Assembly: GCF_000346465.2 (NCBI RefSeq)
Contig: NC_034010.1
Location: 25,878,643-25,942,642 of the forward strand
Direction of reading: 5' to 3'
DNA: 64,000 nucleotides
Source of the DNA: Prunus persica
Lineage: Eukaryota > Streptophyta > Magnoliopsida > Rosales > Rosaceae
In this document: positions 10,838 to 22,897 of the stretch, piece after piece
Layout: each line of letters starts with the position of its first letter
How positions within the stretch are numbered: position 1 is the stretch's first letter
Made by a program: the position numbers and the translations under genes
The notes under the pieces: generated by a model
Database searches by the model: none
Told to the model about the DNA's origin: nothing
Seen by the model: the letters and a program-made list of their open reading frames with translations, nothing else

Positions 10838-13800
10838 CTGTCTTCATCAGTTGATCTTGATTATTTTACTCATGTTTTTACTGCATTTTGGCTTCACGTT
10901 AGAGGGAAATACAATCACTAATCAAATATTAAATTGGAAGATTTCATCCATGATCGACAGCTTGCTTTGCTCTGCTACTGGATTTGCTTTGCAATTCGCT
11001 TATTTTCCACGAGTCATGAATATATGTATAAGTGGCTGCACTGTGCTTAATTCTTTGCTTCCTCATTGATTAAGCTCCGAATCCATCAATCCAAAAAAAG
11101 GGATTAATTCCAACTCTTTATTTGTCATTGGTAGTCGACGTGTTATAATGTGTATAGATGATATGATTGATATGTCATGACGTAAAATATAATATTAATA
11201 AATAAATACACGTGTTATAACATAAATATACTAAAATCATCAGGCGACAATACAACCTTCTATTATTCATATAGATTCAATTGTAAGCTTCCATCGAGAA
11301 TATATATATATGGAAGACACAGTTCATTTTTATACTGTACTTTCTTTTGCTTTCACCCACTTTTGTTATATAAGATTCAATCTCTCTAATCTCATCACAT
11401 ATGAGCTGGTGATTAACAATCACTCTTGACTTACGTGAGCTTGTGATTCGTGAGGACCCGACATGCTCTTTCAAAAGGCATTATCTGGAAGGTACAACTG
11501 GAGACAAATATGAATACAAACTTCAAGAAAGTCGGAAAGAACCCAAAACACACCGCACCCACAAAAATCTAAGATGCATGGAGGTGAGAAAGCTCATTAA
11601 TTTATAGCCTTGACTCTTGAACCTTTTTTATAGACAATTATTTCATTAACAACTCATAAGTGTGTATTATATTGTCAACCAGGCATTAATTAATAATTAA
11701 ACTAATGTTTGGAAACTTTGGGCATGCACGTAAAATATAAAAACTTTGGTATTGGGGGCAGCCACTCTAATATACTAGTCAGTCAACTTAAATCTCTTTT
11801 CAAACTTCTGATTTACTCAAAAATGCTTTCTTGCTTTCACTATTTCACTGTTAGAAAACCTCAATATTAGCCCATGTTTAATCTCTCGTAACAAAAACCA
11901 CAATTTAGTTGTGGTCGAACACGAATAAGACATAAATCGCGTCATTGCGATTTTAGTTGGGTGTTGTCATTGATTTTTTCTCTGTGTAGGTAGTCAATGG
12001 CCTTTTGAGCATTGGGTCACAATACTGTTGTATTATTAGGTAAATGTAATGTGTTTTTTTTCTTTAAATTATTTATGAATAATTGACTAATGAATTAGCC
12101 ACCAAAGAGGAGTCGTGCATACTAGTCTCACAAGCCTTGATTGATTGCCACTTTTTGCTGGTTTCCACAAGGATTAGGGGTCAAAATCTTCAAATAAATG
12201 CGAAGCATACCTAATACCAAAAAGGATTGTGACTGAATTGGAATCGTGATTCGTGCGGGTGTTGATGTTGCTTCCTATTACAATGTCTGAAGCATGCTTT
12301 GCGGACTAATAAAAAGACATAGCCTTGATGGCAACAATGACATATCTAACAAGAAAGAATGGTATATAGCTGTGATAATTTTAGACCCAACAGTTGAAGG
12401 AAGTTACATGCATAAGTTCAAGTCAAGCACTCAAGCCCTCATGTCCAACCACATGTCCCTGCGTGCCATCCATCAAATTGTCCATTAGTTACCCTTTGGG
12501 ACCATCTGCATTATCAGTTCCAATAAAAGAGAAATCTCTCCCTTTCTAGGGTTTGAAATTTTCTTTGGTAGAATGACAAAAACCTAAATTATGAGCATGG
12601 ACCCGATTGAATTGGAAACACAGAAAAGTCTCTTACTCATTTATTCCTAGACAACAAGACAAAGATTTGGTCGACTAGATAAGAGGAAATTTTTTATTCT
12701 TCATAACTTACCAAACATACTGTTATATTAGACTATGAATCATAACTGTTGATTATTTGAGATAATGTTTGAATTTCAATCATGTTCGGTGACATACCTA
12801 TTAAGGCGCAATGAGGTGTAGCTGTATTTTCTCTTGCCGGAAAAGCCATTATAGTTGTTGCATATTTCACCTCTACTCGACCTAGAAGGTGCACTCTAGG
12901 TGTTCGACGAAAAACCTAAACGAAGTCAGTCTGCTACTGCACTACGCTATGTTATGCTACACATCGTGCTTGTATTTATTTATTTATTAACAATTATGGC
13001 GAAAATTACACCTTTGCTAAAAAATTATTGAGTCCACCATTGACCGTGTCCTAAAAAATTTATTGCGGAATGGATAGTTTGGCATTTGATGTAGATGATT
13101 GAACAATGATGATTAGCTTTTAACAAGACTGGATTTTGGATGAGTCAATATAATAAAAAAGAAATGAATTTGGTATGCTTTCTCAATCACTCACACAAGT
13201 GACCCAACCCAAGGGACCGGGGAAGAAGAAGCAGGTAAGTAAATTGCATTGCATGCAAAGCTTTATGTGACGTGAGTTAGATTCTTACCCTCATAGCAAT
13301 CTCAAGTGCTAACGCGGTTTGGCAATCAATCACCGACTCGAATTTTGTTGTTTCTCCAAGAATTGTTAATTGTCAGTCTCAGCCTCTGAAAGAGAGAGGC
13401 ATTTTGCTGAATTTTCTATCTTCCGTATAATATTTATATATCTTTAATCTCGCATTTAAATAAGTGGAATATGAAACATCTTTTAATTAAATGAAAACAA
13501 CTATCACTCTACAAAAACTTAGTGACGAAGACCCACAATATATATATATATAAATGATGGGTGACCCACAATATATACATAATATGGGTGGTTGATGTCT
13601 GCTATCTAGGGGCCAATCTTTTTATATTTTTTGAATCTCCTCATTTTTCCGATAATCTGTTGGGAAGGGATCAAAACTATGACTTCAATTAGACATCAAC
13701 TTTTCAATTCAATCTTGTGCTGCAGAACCACACCCTGTAATTCAGAGATTTCATGGAACAAGGCCAAAGACCCAAAAGAGTAGGACAGACGGGTGGGCTA

Positions 13801-13920
13801 ATTCACACCTTTGGGCTCTTCAGGAAGGATAAGGGAGGCATGGGTTGCTGAGTTGACGTGGGGAACTGTTGGGCCATCTTTCTTTATATAGAACTGAGAG
13901 AGATGGGGCATTGCGACAGC
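10414..13920. other. PCS1-like promoter and intergenic region
   Basis: The first part is the promoter and leader of the divergently read minus-strand protease. It includes a long TC/GA run near 10.8 kb. From 11 kb onward it is AT-rich, with no ORF showing protein-like composition and no clear repeat family by eye. A candidate orphan promoter lies near 13.88 kb (see findings). Confidence 0.45.
10777..10834. repeat. (TC)29 microsatellite in the PCS1-like promoter
   Basis: 58 bp of uninterrupted TC, equivalent to GA on the coding strand of the minus-strand protease gene, centred about 390 bp upstream of its start codon. GA/TC tracts are GAGA-factor (BPC) binding sites in plants; a regulatory role here is inference. 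Confidence 0.92.
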
Positions 13921-13962
13921 TCTCACAGTCACGCAGACAAATGAAAGTTTTAAGTTTTAAGA

Positions 13963-14444
13963 GAAGGGATAAAAAGATAGGCATCTAGAGCAGACTCCAA
14001 CATACGTTCAAGATTCGATTCCCACATGAGAAATTTATATCAAATATCAAATTCTGCTGATTTGAGCTGCTTCTCAGAATAAAGGGAAATAAAAAATGCC
14101 ACATTTTTCTTTTGCGATGGTATGACATTGGAGGAAATCTACCCTACTTATGACCGTTGTAAAATTAGTCACGTGGCAATGGATTTGAAGTTCAAGTAAT
14201 TAAGAAGGGATAAAAAGATAGGCATCTAGAGTAGACTCCAACACATGTTCAAGATTCGATTCCCACATGAGAAATTTACATCAAATATCAAATTCTGCTG
14301 ATTTGAGCTGCTTCTCAGAATAAAGGGAAATGAAAAATGTCATAGTTTCTTTTGCGATGGTGTGACATTGGAGGAAATCTATCCTACCTATGACCGTTGT
14401 AAAATTAGTCACGTGGCAATGAGTTTGAAGTTCAAGTAATTAAG
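13963..14444. repeat. Tandem duplication, two copies of a 241-bp unit
   Basis: 13963-14203 is repeated directly at 14204-14444 with roughly a dozen substitutions. Shared landmarks include GAAGGGATAAAAAGATAGGC at each start, CAAGATTCGATTCCCACATG, TGCTGATTTGAGCTGCTTC, and GTAAAATTAGTCACGTGGCA near each end. No ORF spans the unit. Each copy carries a CACGTG G-box core near its 3' end, and the two copies abut exactly. Confidence 0.92.
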
Positions 14445-15672
14445 AGCAACAACTCATACCCAAAGTTTTGTGTTTGAATCTCCTTATCTAATATCGCTTG
14501 TATAAAAAACAACGAGTCCGCATGAATAATACATGAGGTGACCGTGATAAGTGATGAATGGGACACGTGTTGAATGCACACAACCCATTAGGAAAGATTT
14601 TTATGTGAAAATGGTATATATGCTCTACATGAAACTCCAAAATGTGTGCATGGCATCTATCTCACTGAATACCACATGGCATGCAATTTGCAAACACTTA
14701 AAATATGGAATAAAATCGAGCTCCAAATCCCTTCCGAAGATATTTACCAGCTTGGATCGAGCGACACGTGTTGGCATGGCATGTGCCATGATTTGGCTTC
14801 TTCGTATTTCTAGGCGACCATTTTTGTGGGTGAGGTTTCTTTTAGTCAACTATGCTACCAAATGTAATTACCTTAAATAGGCTCCGACCAGAACAAATAA
14901 CAAATTATAACCGAAAAAAAACACAAGGACATAACAAATGGCACTGCCCATGTTCTGTGGAACGGCAAGTCGTTTTACTTACCCATTTGTTGTTTATGAA
15001 TCAAACACTATAAAGAAAGCATCTTGGGAAAAAAGTACTGCAGCCATTGATGACACAGCTCGAAGTTCAAACTTCAAAGCAACCCAAGAGAGAAAGGGGA
15101 ACAGAAAAGCCTGAAAACCCAGCTGACGCTAAACAGTAAACAATGACCTCTTCCCATTATCAATGCAAAAAACGTTGTCGTTTTCCCGTTGTCAACATCT
15201 CTATGGAGTTTAATGGCAAGTACCTCAATCTTTGTCACACAGTCGAAATGTAAGAAAGAAACACCTTAAAAATAAAAAAAAATGTCGAGGGTGAAGTGGA
15301 GTGAGCAAAGACATTTATTTCCCAACAATTTTCATGACAAGAAATAGGTCATGCAATGCATGAACAAGAACATGAACAAGAAGAAGATGCTTACACTTTA
15401 TACAAACTGAATGTCACTACCAATTACAAATTCATGGAGGAAATTAAAATACACTTACAAATCTGTCTAATTCCTGGTTCAGATTTCACTCCATGAAACT
15501 TTAAAAACTCACTTTGGCTTTGTCTCTCTTGGAGCTGGTCCTTCTTCTTCTGCAGATGCTCTGCTTCTTTTTAATTAACTAGCTTACTAATTTCATGGGA
15601 TTTTCAAGGCCCCATTCGCATTCACTCATATTTTTTCCCCAATATTTACACCACGAGTGAAATTAACGAACC
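14445..15672. other. Intergenic region and presumed 3' UTR of the RDUF gene
   Basis: No gene was recognised. The open frame around 14.55-14.88 kb is shadowed by another on the opposite strand and lacks known motifs. The last 300-400 bp before 15673 are probably the 3' UTR of the RING gene. Confidence 0.4.
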
Positions 15673-16845
15673 TCACCATCTAACAATCCCACTGTTCACA
15701 TCCATCGACCAAGTCCTCCGCCGCCTCGGAGTCGACGTCGTCGTCTGCTCCAAATCCATAAACCTCACCCTCCTACGACTCGTCGTTCGAGGCGGCGTCG
15801 GCGTCCCCAACCTTCTCTCCGAACCCGAACCCGAAACCGCCGACGACTGGACCCCGCCAAAACAACCGAACAAACCCCGCAAAAACCGCATCAACCCACC
15901 ACTCTGTCTCCCTCTTCCTCCATTCCTCGACCACGAAATCCTCCTCGGAGCTCCTGCGCCGTTAAAACCGCCGTCCATCTCCGTGTACACCACCGGAAGC
16001 TCTCTCTCGACGCCTCTTCTCCCGCCGCTGAATCTCCCCACCGCGAAACCGCCGCCGGGCAGCCTCCAGATCGTAAGACCCGCGTTCTCGTCCTCCTCCT
16101 GACCCGTCTCGGCCTCCGAATCGGCCGGCAGTTCATGCCGGCATACCGGACACGAGTTTCGGAGGGAGAGCCACGGGAGTATACAATCCGAGTGGTATAT
16201 ATGCTTGCAGGGCATTTCCCGAACTTCGGTTCCTACTTCGAACGCTTCTTTGCACACCGCGCAGTGATGCTCCGCCGCTATGTGAGACTCGTCGAGCTCG
16301 ATCGTCGGCATCGATTCCACCGCAGATTTTGATGCGGGTCTCTGCTCGTACCGTCCGATTCCGTTGATTTCGATCTGGGACAGCTGTTCGAGAAGGCGGT
16401 CAAAACCCGACCCGAGTAGAAACTCGGACATGCTTGTAGGTAAGGGTCGGAGCCCCGACCCAACACCGTCATCGTAGAACAGCTCGAATCCGCGACCTTC
16501 TTCGTTCGAAGTAGCACCTTCGGAGGTTGGCCCGCGAAGGACGATGACCGGGTTGAACGGCGAGCGGTCGCCTTGGTTCCGGCGAGGTCTTCGGGGCCCC
16601 GAGGGGCTTGGAGCGGTGTGATCCGGATTGGAGTCAGAACGGTTGTTGGCTCCAATCATGTACATCGCAGCAGCTGGAATCCTCCTAACGCGGCGCGAGT
16701 CGGAGCGGGTCGGGTTGTCGATATCCTCGACGAAGCCACTGCCGCAGTCCGGGCACAGCACTGAGGAGGAGACGGCGACGTCGTTTAAAACCCTGACGAA
16801 GCGGCTACATCTGTAGCACCAGTAAGATGGCGTCGCTGCGGACAT
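15673..16845 (-). CDS. RDUF2: RING-H2 E3 ubiquitin ligase with DUF1117 (RDUF1/2 type)
   Basis: An intronless frame of 390 residues from the chosen start. An N-terminal zinc ribbon has CYRC (C10, C13) and CPDC (C31, C34). A basic, proline-rich linker follows. The RING-H2 uses C195, C198, C213, H215, H218, C221, C232 and C235 (CAVC to CPVC). The C-terminal part contains AGLTIWRLPGGGFAVGRF and ELPVVYTEMDGGFN, the hallmark of DUF1117. RDUF1 and RDUF2 in Arabidopsis are ABA- and drought-responsive ubiquitin ligases. The frame is open 51 codons further upstream to an ATG at 16998. I prefer 16845 because family members begin only a few residues before the zinc ribbon, and the extension looks like translated leader. 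Which of RDUF1 and RDUF2 is the closer relative is not decided. Confidence 0.9.
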   Translation of the reverse strand: MSAATPSYWCYRCSRFVRVLNDVAVSSSVLCPDCGSGFVEDIDNPTRSDSRRVRRIPAAAMYMIGANNRSDSNPDHTAPSPSGPRRPRRNQGDRSPFNPVIVLRGPTSEGATSNEEGRGFELFYDDGVGSGLRPLPTSMSEFLLGSGFDRLLEQLSQIEINGIGRYEQRPASKSAVESMPTIELDESHIAAEHHCAVCKEAFEVGTEVREMPCKHIYHSDCILPWLSLRNSCPVCRHELPADSEAETGQEEDENAGLTIWRLPGGGFAVGRFSGGRRGVERELPVVYTEMDGGFNGAGAPRRISWSRNGGRGRQSGGLMRFLRGLFGCFGGVQSSAVSGSGSERRLGTPTPPRTTSRRRVRFMDLEQTTTSTPRRRRTWSMDVNSGIVRW

Positions 16846-18537
16846 GGAAGGCCAATCAATACTGCCGATCCGAAACAAAAAAACGCCTCTAGCAGTCCAA
16901 ATCAATTGAATTTGATCCGAGAAATGACAATTCCCAACGGTAAAAGTCCTGTTTGAGAGATGGGAAAATGAATAAAACCCCGAGAGAAGAAACCACAAAA
17001 GGGTTTCTTCTGGTTGTCAAATTTGTTAATTGCGTGTTAAAAACTGAAGACAGAAAGGTTTATGGTGTTATTAACAGCAAAACCGCGTTTGTTATTAGCG
17101 ACTTAGCGTGGCGAGAACGCTCGTAACTTTTGCACACGTGGTGAAGCTTGATTGGGCGAAGCGCATAACGACGTTTAGTGAGCGTTAGAGTTAGAGATGA
17201 GAGATGTGTGAGGGTCGGTTGGTTTTGGAGGAAGCGCGAAGCGGAGATGAGACGGTGCGCTTTGGAGTTGGCGATGGCAACGGAACGGAGTATCTTAGAA
17301 AAGCCGCGGGAAGTAAGGGAGGGCTGCGCCGTTTTCAATTTGAGCTTCGCGAGCCGGCGCGAAGAGTTTAGAGGAATATTCTATACAGGATGACGTGGCA
17401 ATATTCGTTTCTTAACTGAGAGGATTTTACTATTATTTGGAAAAGAGACTCTGTCAACTATTTTTCCAAAAGTTCTAACTATGACCCTAAGTCAAACTTC
17501 AAAACAACAAGTTAACAGATTGTAATGAACTTTGACCCCCAAAAAAAAAAATTTATAATAAACTGATGGCAATATAAGAAACCAAAAAGATTAAATAATA
17601 ATTAAAAATAAACTTAAACATTAAAGAAATATTAACAAAAACAACATTTTTTAAAATTGTCCACATAAACTATTCGTAGTGTTTGGGCTCCATCTACTAT
17701 TATGTAAAATAAACGATGTATAAGTGTTATTTCTATTTCAGCACATAGATTAGAGTATTTAAAAATAAATATTTTCATGCTATAATTCAAAATTACTCGT
17801 CTCATGTGAAATCTTTATAAAATACCTAATTTGGGTCTCTTTACTTTTTGATTGGAGGGCAAGATATTTGTGAGTTGTATACACCAAGTAATTTTGTAGT
17901 GTTTAATTTCTTAATGATGGTGAGTTATTCATAGTGGTGTTATCAATTCATTTTTGTTATAAAACTTACATTTACATATTAGTATTATTTTAATTTTAAT
18001 TTTTGGAATTATAAGCAATAATCTAAATTAAAAGAGAAAAATTTCTTTCACACACAAAATAATAATGTCATGAAAATTTAAATTTAAAATCTCTAATTTA
18101 ACAAATTAACCATATTATTGTAATGTATGAATTTCACGTGTGACGGTCACAAATTAAAATTTGTCATCGTTTCTATGTTGGTATCACCTACAAAAACGGT
18201 TTTGACTTTTGGGCTCACCCGTGGCAGTACATTGCACATTCTGATATTTTATGTTCCTCCTTTTTATTACTTGATTATATATCTATTTATTTGAAAAAGG
18301 AATTGCTATCCAACTGAGTGAGCTACAGCTACAGGTGAGAAGCGGCTCGGCTGGGGGTAGTGACGTGGCACGCCTCGCGAGCTGAGTCATGATTTTAGAG
18401 AGAAGAACCAGTTCGCTGTCCAACACGTCATCATCATCATTTCCCAACACATCGCATGCTTCTTTGTCTTCTTTTCATTGAATGCTGCGTTTCCTTATGT
18501 TTCAAAGTTCAAACATTTATCATTTTGTATTTATTCA

Positions 18538-18542
<5 letters not shown>

Positions 18543-18573
<31 letters not shown>
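18543..18573. repeat. (TA)15 microsatellite
   Basis: An uninterrupted TA run of about 31 bp. Confidence 0.9.
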
Positions 18574-18576
<3 letters not shown>

Positions 18577-19536
18577 TCAATTCTAATCAAAGAAAAGGTT
18601 TTATTGGTTTCTCTTGAACAAGTCCAATGTATTTGTGAAGGGTCATACTTTATATTAATTTCTAAATAAACTCACAATGAGGGTTCAAGACAAAATAATA
18701 ATTTTTTGAGGATGTTTTATATTGAGAGGATCGATATAGCATATTAAATTCATATACACTATCTGAATGTTATGATTCGAACTCAGAACCTTTGCTACAA
18801 AATGAGAATTTTAATTTCTTATTATGATTTCAATTGAAAGTACATGCAACTAGTAATTATTTGCATTTTATTAATTAGTAAATGTTGGGCAAACCGACCA
18901 TTCATTTCTGGATTATAATTATTTACAATTTTTCCGATGTTTTTTTAAAAAAAATAAAATAATCTCCGCATGATCAACTAGTCATAAGATATTTGCTTTC
19001 TTGACAAACTATAATGTTAAACAATCCATCTGCAATGACGAAATTATTGGTATCTAACTTTGCATCTGAATTCCATTTGTCTTACTAATTATAATTAATA
19101 CATTGTTTAATATATAAGTATTTGATTAATTTTACAGCTGATACGACGCTCTCTTCTTTTTCTTTGGGTGTGCTTTTAGCATGCAATTGCATTGGAAAGC
19201 AGAAAAGTTGACTGCATCGGCATGTGAAGCTCAGCACATACGCAGGTTTTGGTAAATAAGAATTTTTCCAAGTCGTACCTATTCTTGAACGCGACATGAA
19301 TGTCTTCTGCTTTACCCCTTTACCACTTTACGTGTAAAAAAGCATATATATATTACCCCACTCATATTCTTCATTCCATTATCTCTATGGAAAGCCAACC
19401 GGGAAAATAAAGAAGAAGAAACGAATAGCAGCATCATCTCTTTCATTTGTGGCTTTGACCAAAATTTAGACTTGCATCATATATATTTGTAAATTAGTCG
19501 AAGCCGGGACTAAGGATGAGCTTATTTAATTATACG

Positions 19537-19640
19537 TTCGTTTTATAACTACTTATTATCTTTTTTTAATTTTAAAATAAATTAAAATTTTTAAATAAAT
19601 AAAAAACCTCTCGTGAGCACGAAAGCGCGTGTAATGAGAC
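19537..19640 (-). repeat. Dispersed AT-rich repeat, copy A
   Basis: Read on the minus strand, this segment matches the plus strand at about 27022-27125: a GCGCTT...GCGAGAGG block, a T-run, AAATTTAAATTTATTTTA, then AAAAAAGATAATG. It looks like one end of a MITE family present in inverse orientation 7.5 kb apart. Ends were not resolved. Confidence 0.55.
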
Positions 19641-20077
19641 TAGTATTGAATAAATTGGCAATTTGGGTAACAGTTAACATCATCGTGATGAAAGTAGTTG
19701 ATAAATACAAGGCATTAAACTATTTCCAATTTAATTAATTTTTTACAAATTTAAGCTAGGGTGCACTTAAGTATTTTGACTAATATAATGAAACCTAACA
19801 TCTACCCCAACCAAAATCCAAATCCATGGAGTTATTAACTTATAAAACTTGGGGCCGGCATAGTGTATTCATACAGGCAACGCTAGTGGGCCTAAAATGA
19901 TAAAACGAATATTATCTGGGCCTTATTGACAAGCAAATTCACTAGAAAAATGCTACGAATATACTTACAAATTACAGCTAAACATTCCACATGCCATACA
20001 GATTTAGGCCCAGGACGTATGCTATATTTCTGTCGCTTTCTTTGTGCAGAAGAACAACACAAGGGCAAGGCAATTTA

Positions 20078-20476
20078 CGGCTTGTTTGGAATTGCTTTTA
20101 TAGGAAGTATTTATTTATGTTCATAAGTGTTTCTAATCAAAATGTTTTTATTATAAAATTTTTGAATATTCATAAAAAATAATTCAAGTGCTTCATGAAA
20201 AGGCACTTAAAATACATATTCAGCACATAACAAGTGCTTCTTTAGAAAGTACTTTTATAATCCAGAATCGTTTCTAAATTTTCTGTCGAATACTGTCAGA
20301 ATTACTTTTAACTCTTCAAAAAACTCTCCCAAAATGCAATATCGTTTACACTTATATGTCTTCTTGTGTGCCGATGAGATGAGACGGCATGTTCCGAGCA
20401 TAGTTTTCTTTCTCCTTATCTCTCTTTTTTAGTTTTTCAATGTCATAGGAAATAGAAACAGCAACCAAACACACCT
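20078..20476. repeat. Possible MITE-like repeat
   Basis: The left end GCTTGTTTGGAATTGCTTTT pairs imperfectly with the right end (AGCAACCAAACACACC, reading outwards). The interior is rich in AAGTGCTT-type motifs common in plant hAT MITEs. No target duplication was fixed. Confidence 0.35.
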
Positions 20477-20611
20477 TGGACAGAGAGGTTAGCTACACCA
20501 AGACAAAATCCTATATACTTCATTCCAATCCAAGTCCCTAAATCATTTACAAGCAAAATGATCAACATCTACTGCAATGGTACTTTATTGAAAAATGAAT
20601 AATACTAATTT

Positions 20612-20660
20612 TTATATCACATGATGTGGCAGTTAATGTGTACATGCCACATCATGTAAA
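20612..20660. repeat. Short palindromic repeat
   Basis: ACATGATGTGGCA and TGCCACATCATGT form a near-perfect hairpin with a loop of about 14 nt. A related TGATGTAGCATATGAT segment lies about 90 bp to the right. It is probably part of a degraded foldback element. Confidence 0.5.
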
Positions 20661-21040
20661 ATATTAGTTTTTATTTTTCTAATTTTATTTATTAAAATAC
20701 ATTTCATTCATGTAACTGATGTAGCATATGATATAGACATGTCACATCATATGATATAGAAACGTATGATAAAAATGCAGTAAGTGTAGCATTACTCAAA
20801 CTAATTTATCATTTTATTTTCTTTTATAATTTATTGACACTTTTTAATTGATGTGGTTGTACCTCATCCGCCACATAAGGTGGTATGAGAGTGTGGTAAA
20901 ACAAAATAATAATTAATTAACCAAAAAAAAAAGAAACCAAAAACACAAATTGACCCCACCGAATCTAATGCCCCAAAAAAAAAACCCCAAAGAAATTAAC
21001 GTATTTATGCATCGACGGCGGGCCACCAAACAAAGAAATC

Positions 21041-22746
21041 TTATTCTTTGGTGGTCTTAGGGTTAAAGATGCTCACCATCTTCTTAAGTTGATCAACGAA
21101 TGAAATATACGGAACGGTTCCATCATTCCCAGCAAGCACTTTGTACTTGTCCTTCCTAGTGAAGTTAGTGCACTCAAACCCTAATGTGGAGGCCAATATC
21201 ATCTGCACGTAATTTGCAACTTCATGAGGGCTTTTTCCGGACGAACACGTGGCTTCCATAGGCAACTGGTTCAAGAACGTAACTTCATAAACAGGCCTAG
21301 GGTTCATGAAGAAGAATATGGGGTCCAAAGCTTTCCAACCTTTCGCCGTGGTTGCGTGGAAAAACCCTACCCTGTAGTTCATGGCCACAGGAACAATTCG
21401 GTTCGTAAGCTCAGCAAAGAGTGCACTGAACCTCAAGAGAAAAGGTTCACGACATGTTGTTCCTTCTGGACAAACCACCAAGTCCCCTTTGGATAGTTCA
21501 AGCTTGATTCTTTCGGCATCCACGTGTCGAACTCGGGTTAAACGAACGGTGGGGATTGGTGCTAACATCTCCGATAATCGAGAGATTGAGTATGTGACTG
21601 CTGGAATTTTACGTTTGAGTACGCTTGAGAGGATAACGGGGTCCATTAGTGTTCGATGAGTGCAGACGAAGAGCACGCCAGAGTTGCCACCGGAGAAGGG
21701 CGGTGGGGTTTTCCCTTTCACAATTATTTTGCCGCCAAATAGTTGGGATGTGTAGGGAATAAGCGTCATTGGCAATATCAACCCCAAGACTATCCGAATG
21801 AAGGCGAGTAAGATGCCTAGGGGCATCCATAGTAGGATTAGAAGGGCGGTTGAGGGCGTCGGGCGCTTGACTAATCGGCCGTCATGGAAGATCACCGGAA
21901 GTGGTCTGAGGACTTGATGCTCATTCTTTTGGTTGGTCATGGTAAATGGTGGGTGCATTTGTTCCTGTAGTGACAAGCCATGCATATGCATGATTTACTT
22001 AACCAGTAAGAGTGAATTGTGTACGTTTAAAACAACTTGAAAGAAAAATTAAATAATTGTTAAATTTATGTGTCACATAATTAGTGATCAAAAGTTTATG
22101 TTTATGTTATGTGCCATATCAGTTAGTAATAAAAAGTTGCGCTAATATAGCTGCCATATTATCTACTTACCTTGCATAGTGATAGAAATGAAGAACTTGA
22201 TGATGAAGGCCTTCCCAACCCTAACGTTGGTTCCTCATCTATGAACACCTTTGCCACTCGGTCATATATATTCTGGGAACAAACTTGACTTTTAACAAAG
22301 CCTGTGGCAAACCCAAATCGGCTCACAACAAGCTCACTACCAATAACTTCATCAGCTCTCAAGTGCTCCTTCACAAACCTCTCCACCATAACCCTCGGCA
22401 TCTTAGTCACCACAACCCTCCTATCATATAAGCTAAACACTTTCCAAGCCTCCATATCCAAATCATCCATGTAAAACTTTGGCAAAACTGCTCTGGCCAC
22501 CGATTCAATCTCCGACTCAGGAACACCACAAACAGCAACAAAAATCATAAGCTTAAGCCCAGCTTCCTCCGTACCAATCATCTCAAGAAACCGAATAATC
22601 GGCCACACCATCAACAAGAAGGCAAACCGGATCAAACCCGATGCCTCAAATGCCACCAACATGAAGTAGGAGAAAGGGTCGGGGTCCTTGAGAAGTGTTC
22701 CTTCGAGCTCAGAAGCCACAGTCTCCATTAGGCTACTTGTTTGCAT
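21041..22746 (-). CDS. GPAT5: sn-2 glycerol-3-phosphate acyltransferase, GPAT5/7 type (suberin)
   Basis: Two exons, 22746-22171 and 21964-21041, join in phase 0 to 499 residues (Arabidopsis GPAT5 has about 502). The N-terminal half is a HAD-phosphatase-like fold whose motif I reads ELEGTLL instead of the DLDGTLL of the active GPAT4/6/8 group, so phosphatase activity is probably absent. A membrane segment lies at about 228-262. The acyltransferase half has HRTLMD (H295, D300) and CPEGTT (359-362) followed by [16 protein letters not shown], and ends with [12 protein letters not shown]. The family transfers acyl groups to the sn-2 position of glycerol-3-phosphate for suberin (GPAT5/7) in root and seed-coat tissue. 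A second in-frame ATG six codons downstream (22728) is an alternative start. GPAT5 versus GPAT7 cannot be separated by eye. Confidence 0.93.
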
Positions 22747-22889
22747 TTTTTCCAGGTTTTTTTGGTTTGGGATATTATGCCGTAGACTTATATCTGGCTA
22801 TAAGTACTATATTTGGCTCAGGATTTTGTAAATTTGTCTGAGTTAGAATGTAGGAATGAATTAGTTTATCTGTTTACAACTAACCCTGC

Positions 22890-22897
22890 TTTATATA
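22890..22897 (-). promoter_or_regulatory. Candidate TATA box of the GPAT gene
   Basis: On the minus strand the sequence reads TATATAAA, about 145 bp upstream of the start codon, followed by GCAGGG. The position suits a transcription start roughly 110-115 nt before the ATG. It is predicted by motif and distance only. Confidence 0.45.

Larger units (their letters stand above)
16846..19900. other. RDUF promoter and intergenic region
   Basis: The sequence next to the RING gene (16.85-17.4 kb) is GC-richer and likely holds the leader and promoter. Beyond about 17.4 kb it is AT-rich without credible genes. A GACGTGGCA motif, similar to an ABA-response element, occurs near 18363, too far away to assign. 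Confidence 0.4.

Noticed and set aside
14551..14880. 109-aa plus-strand ORF in intergenic DNA
   Set aside because: It overlaps a 74-aa opposite-strand frame, has no recognisable motif, and lies outside any gene-like context.
15891..16816. Arg/Ser-rich frames overlapping the RDUF gene
   Set aside because: Shadows of the real frame with repetitive basic composition; no domain or start context of their own.
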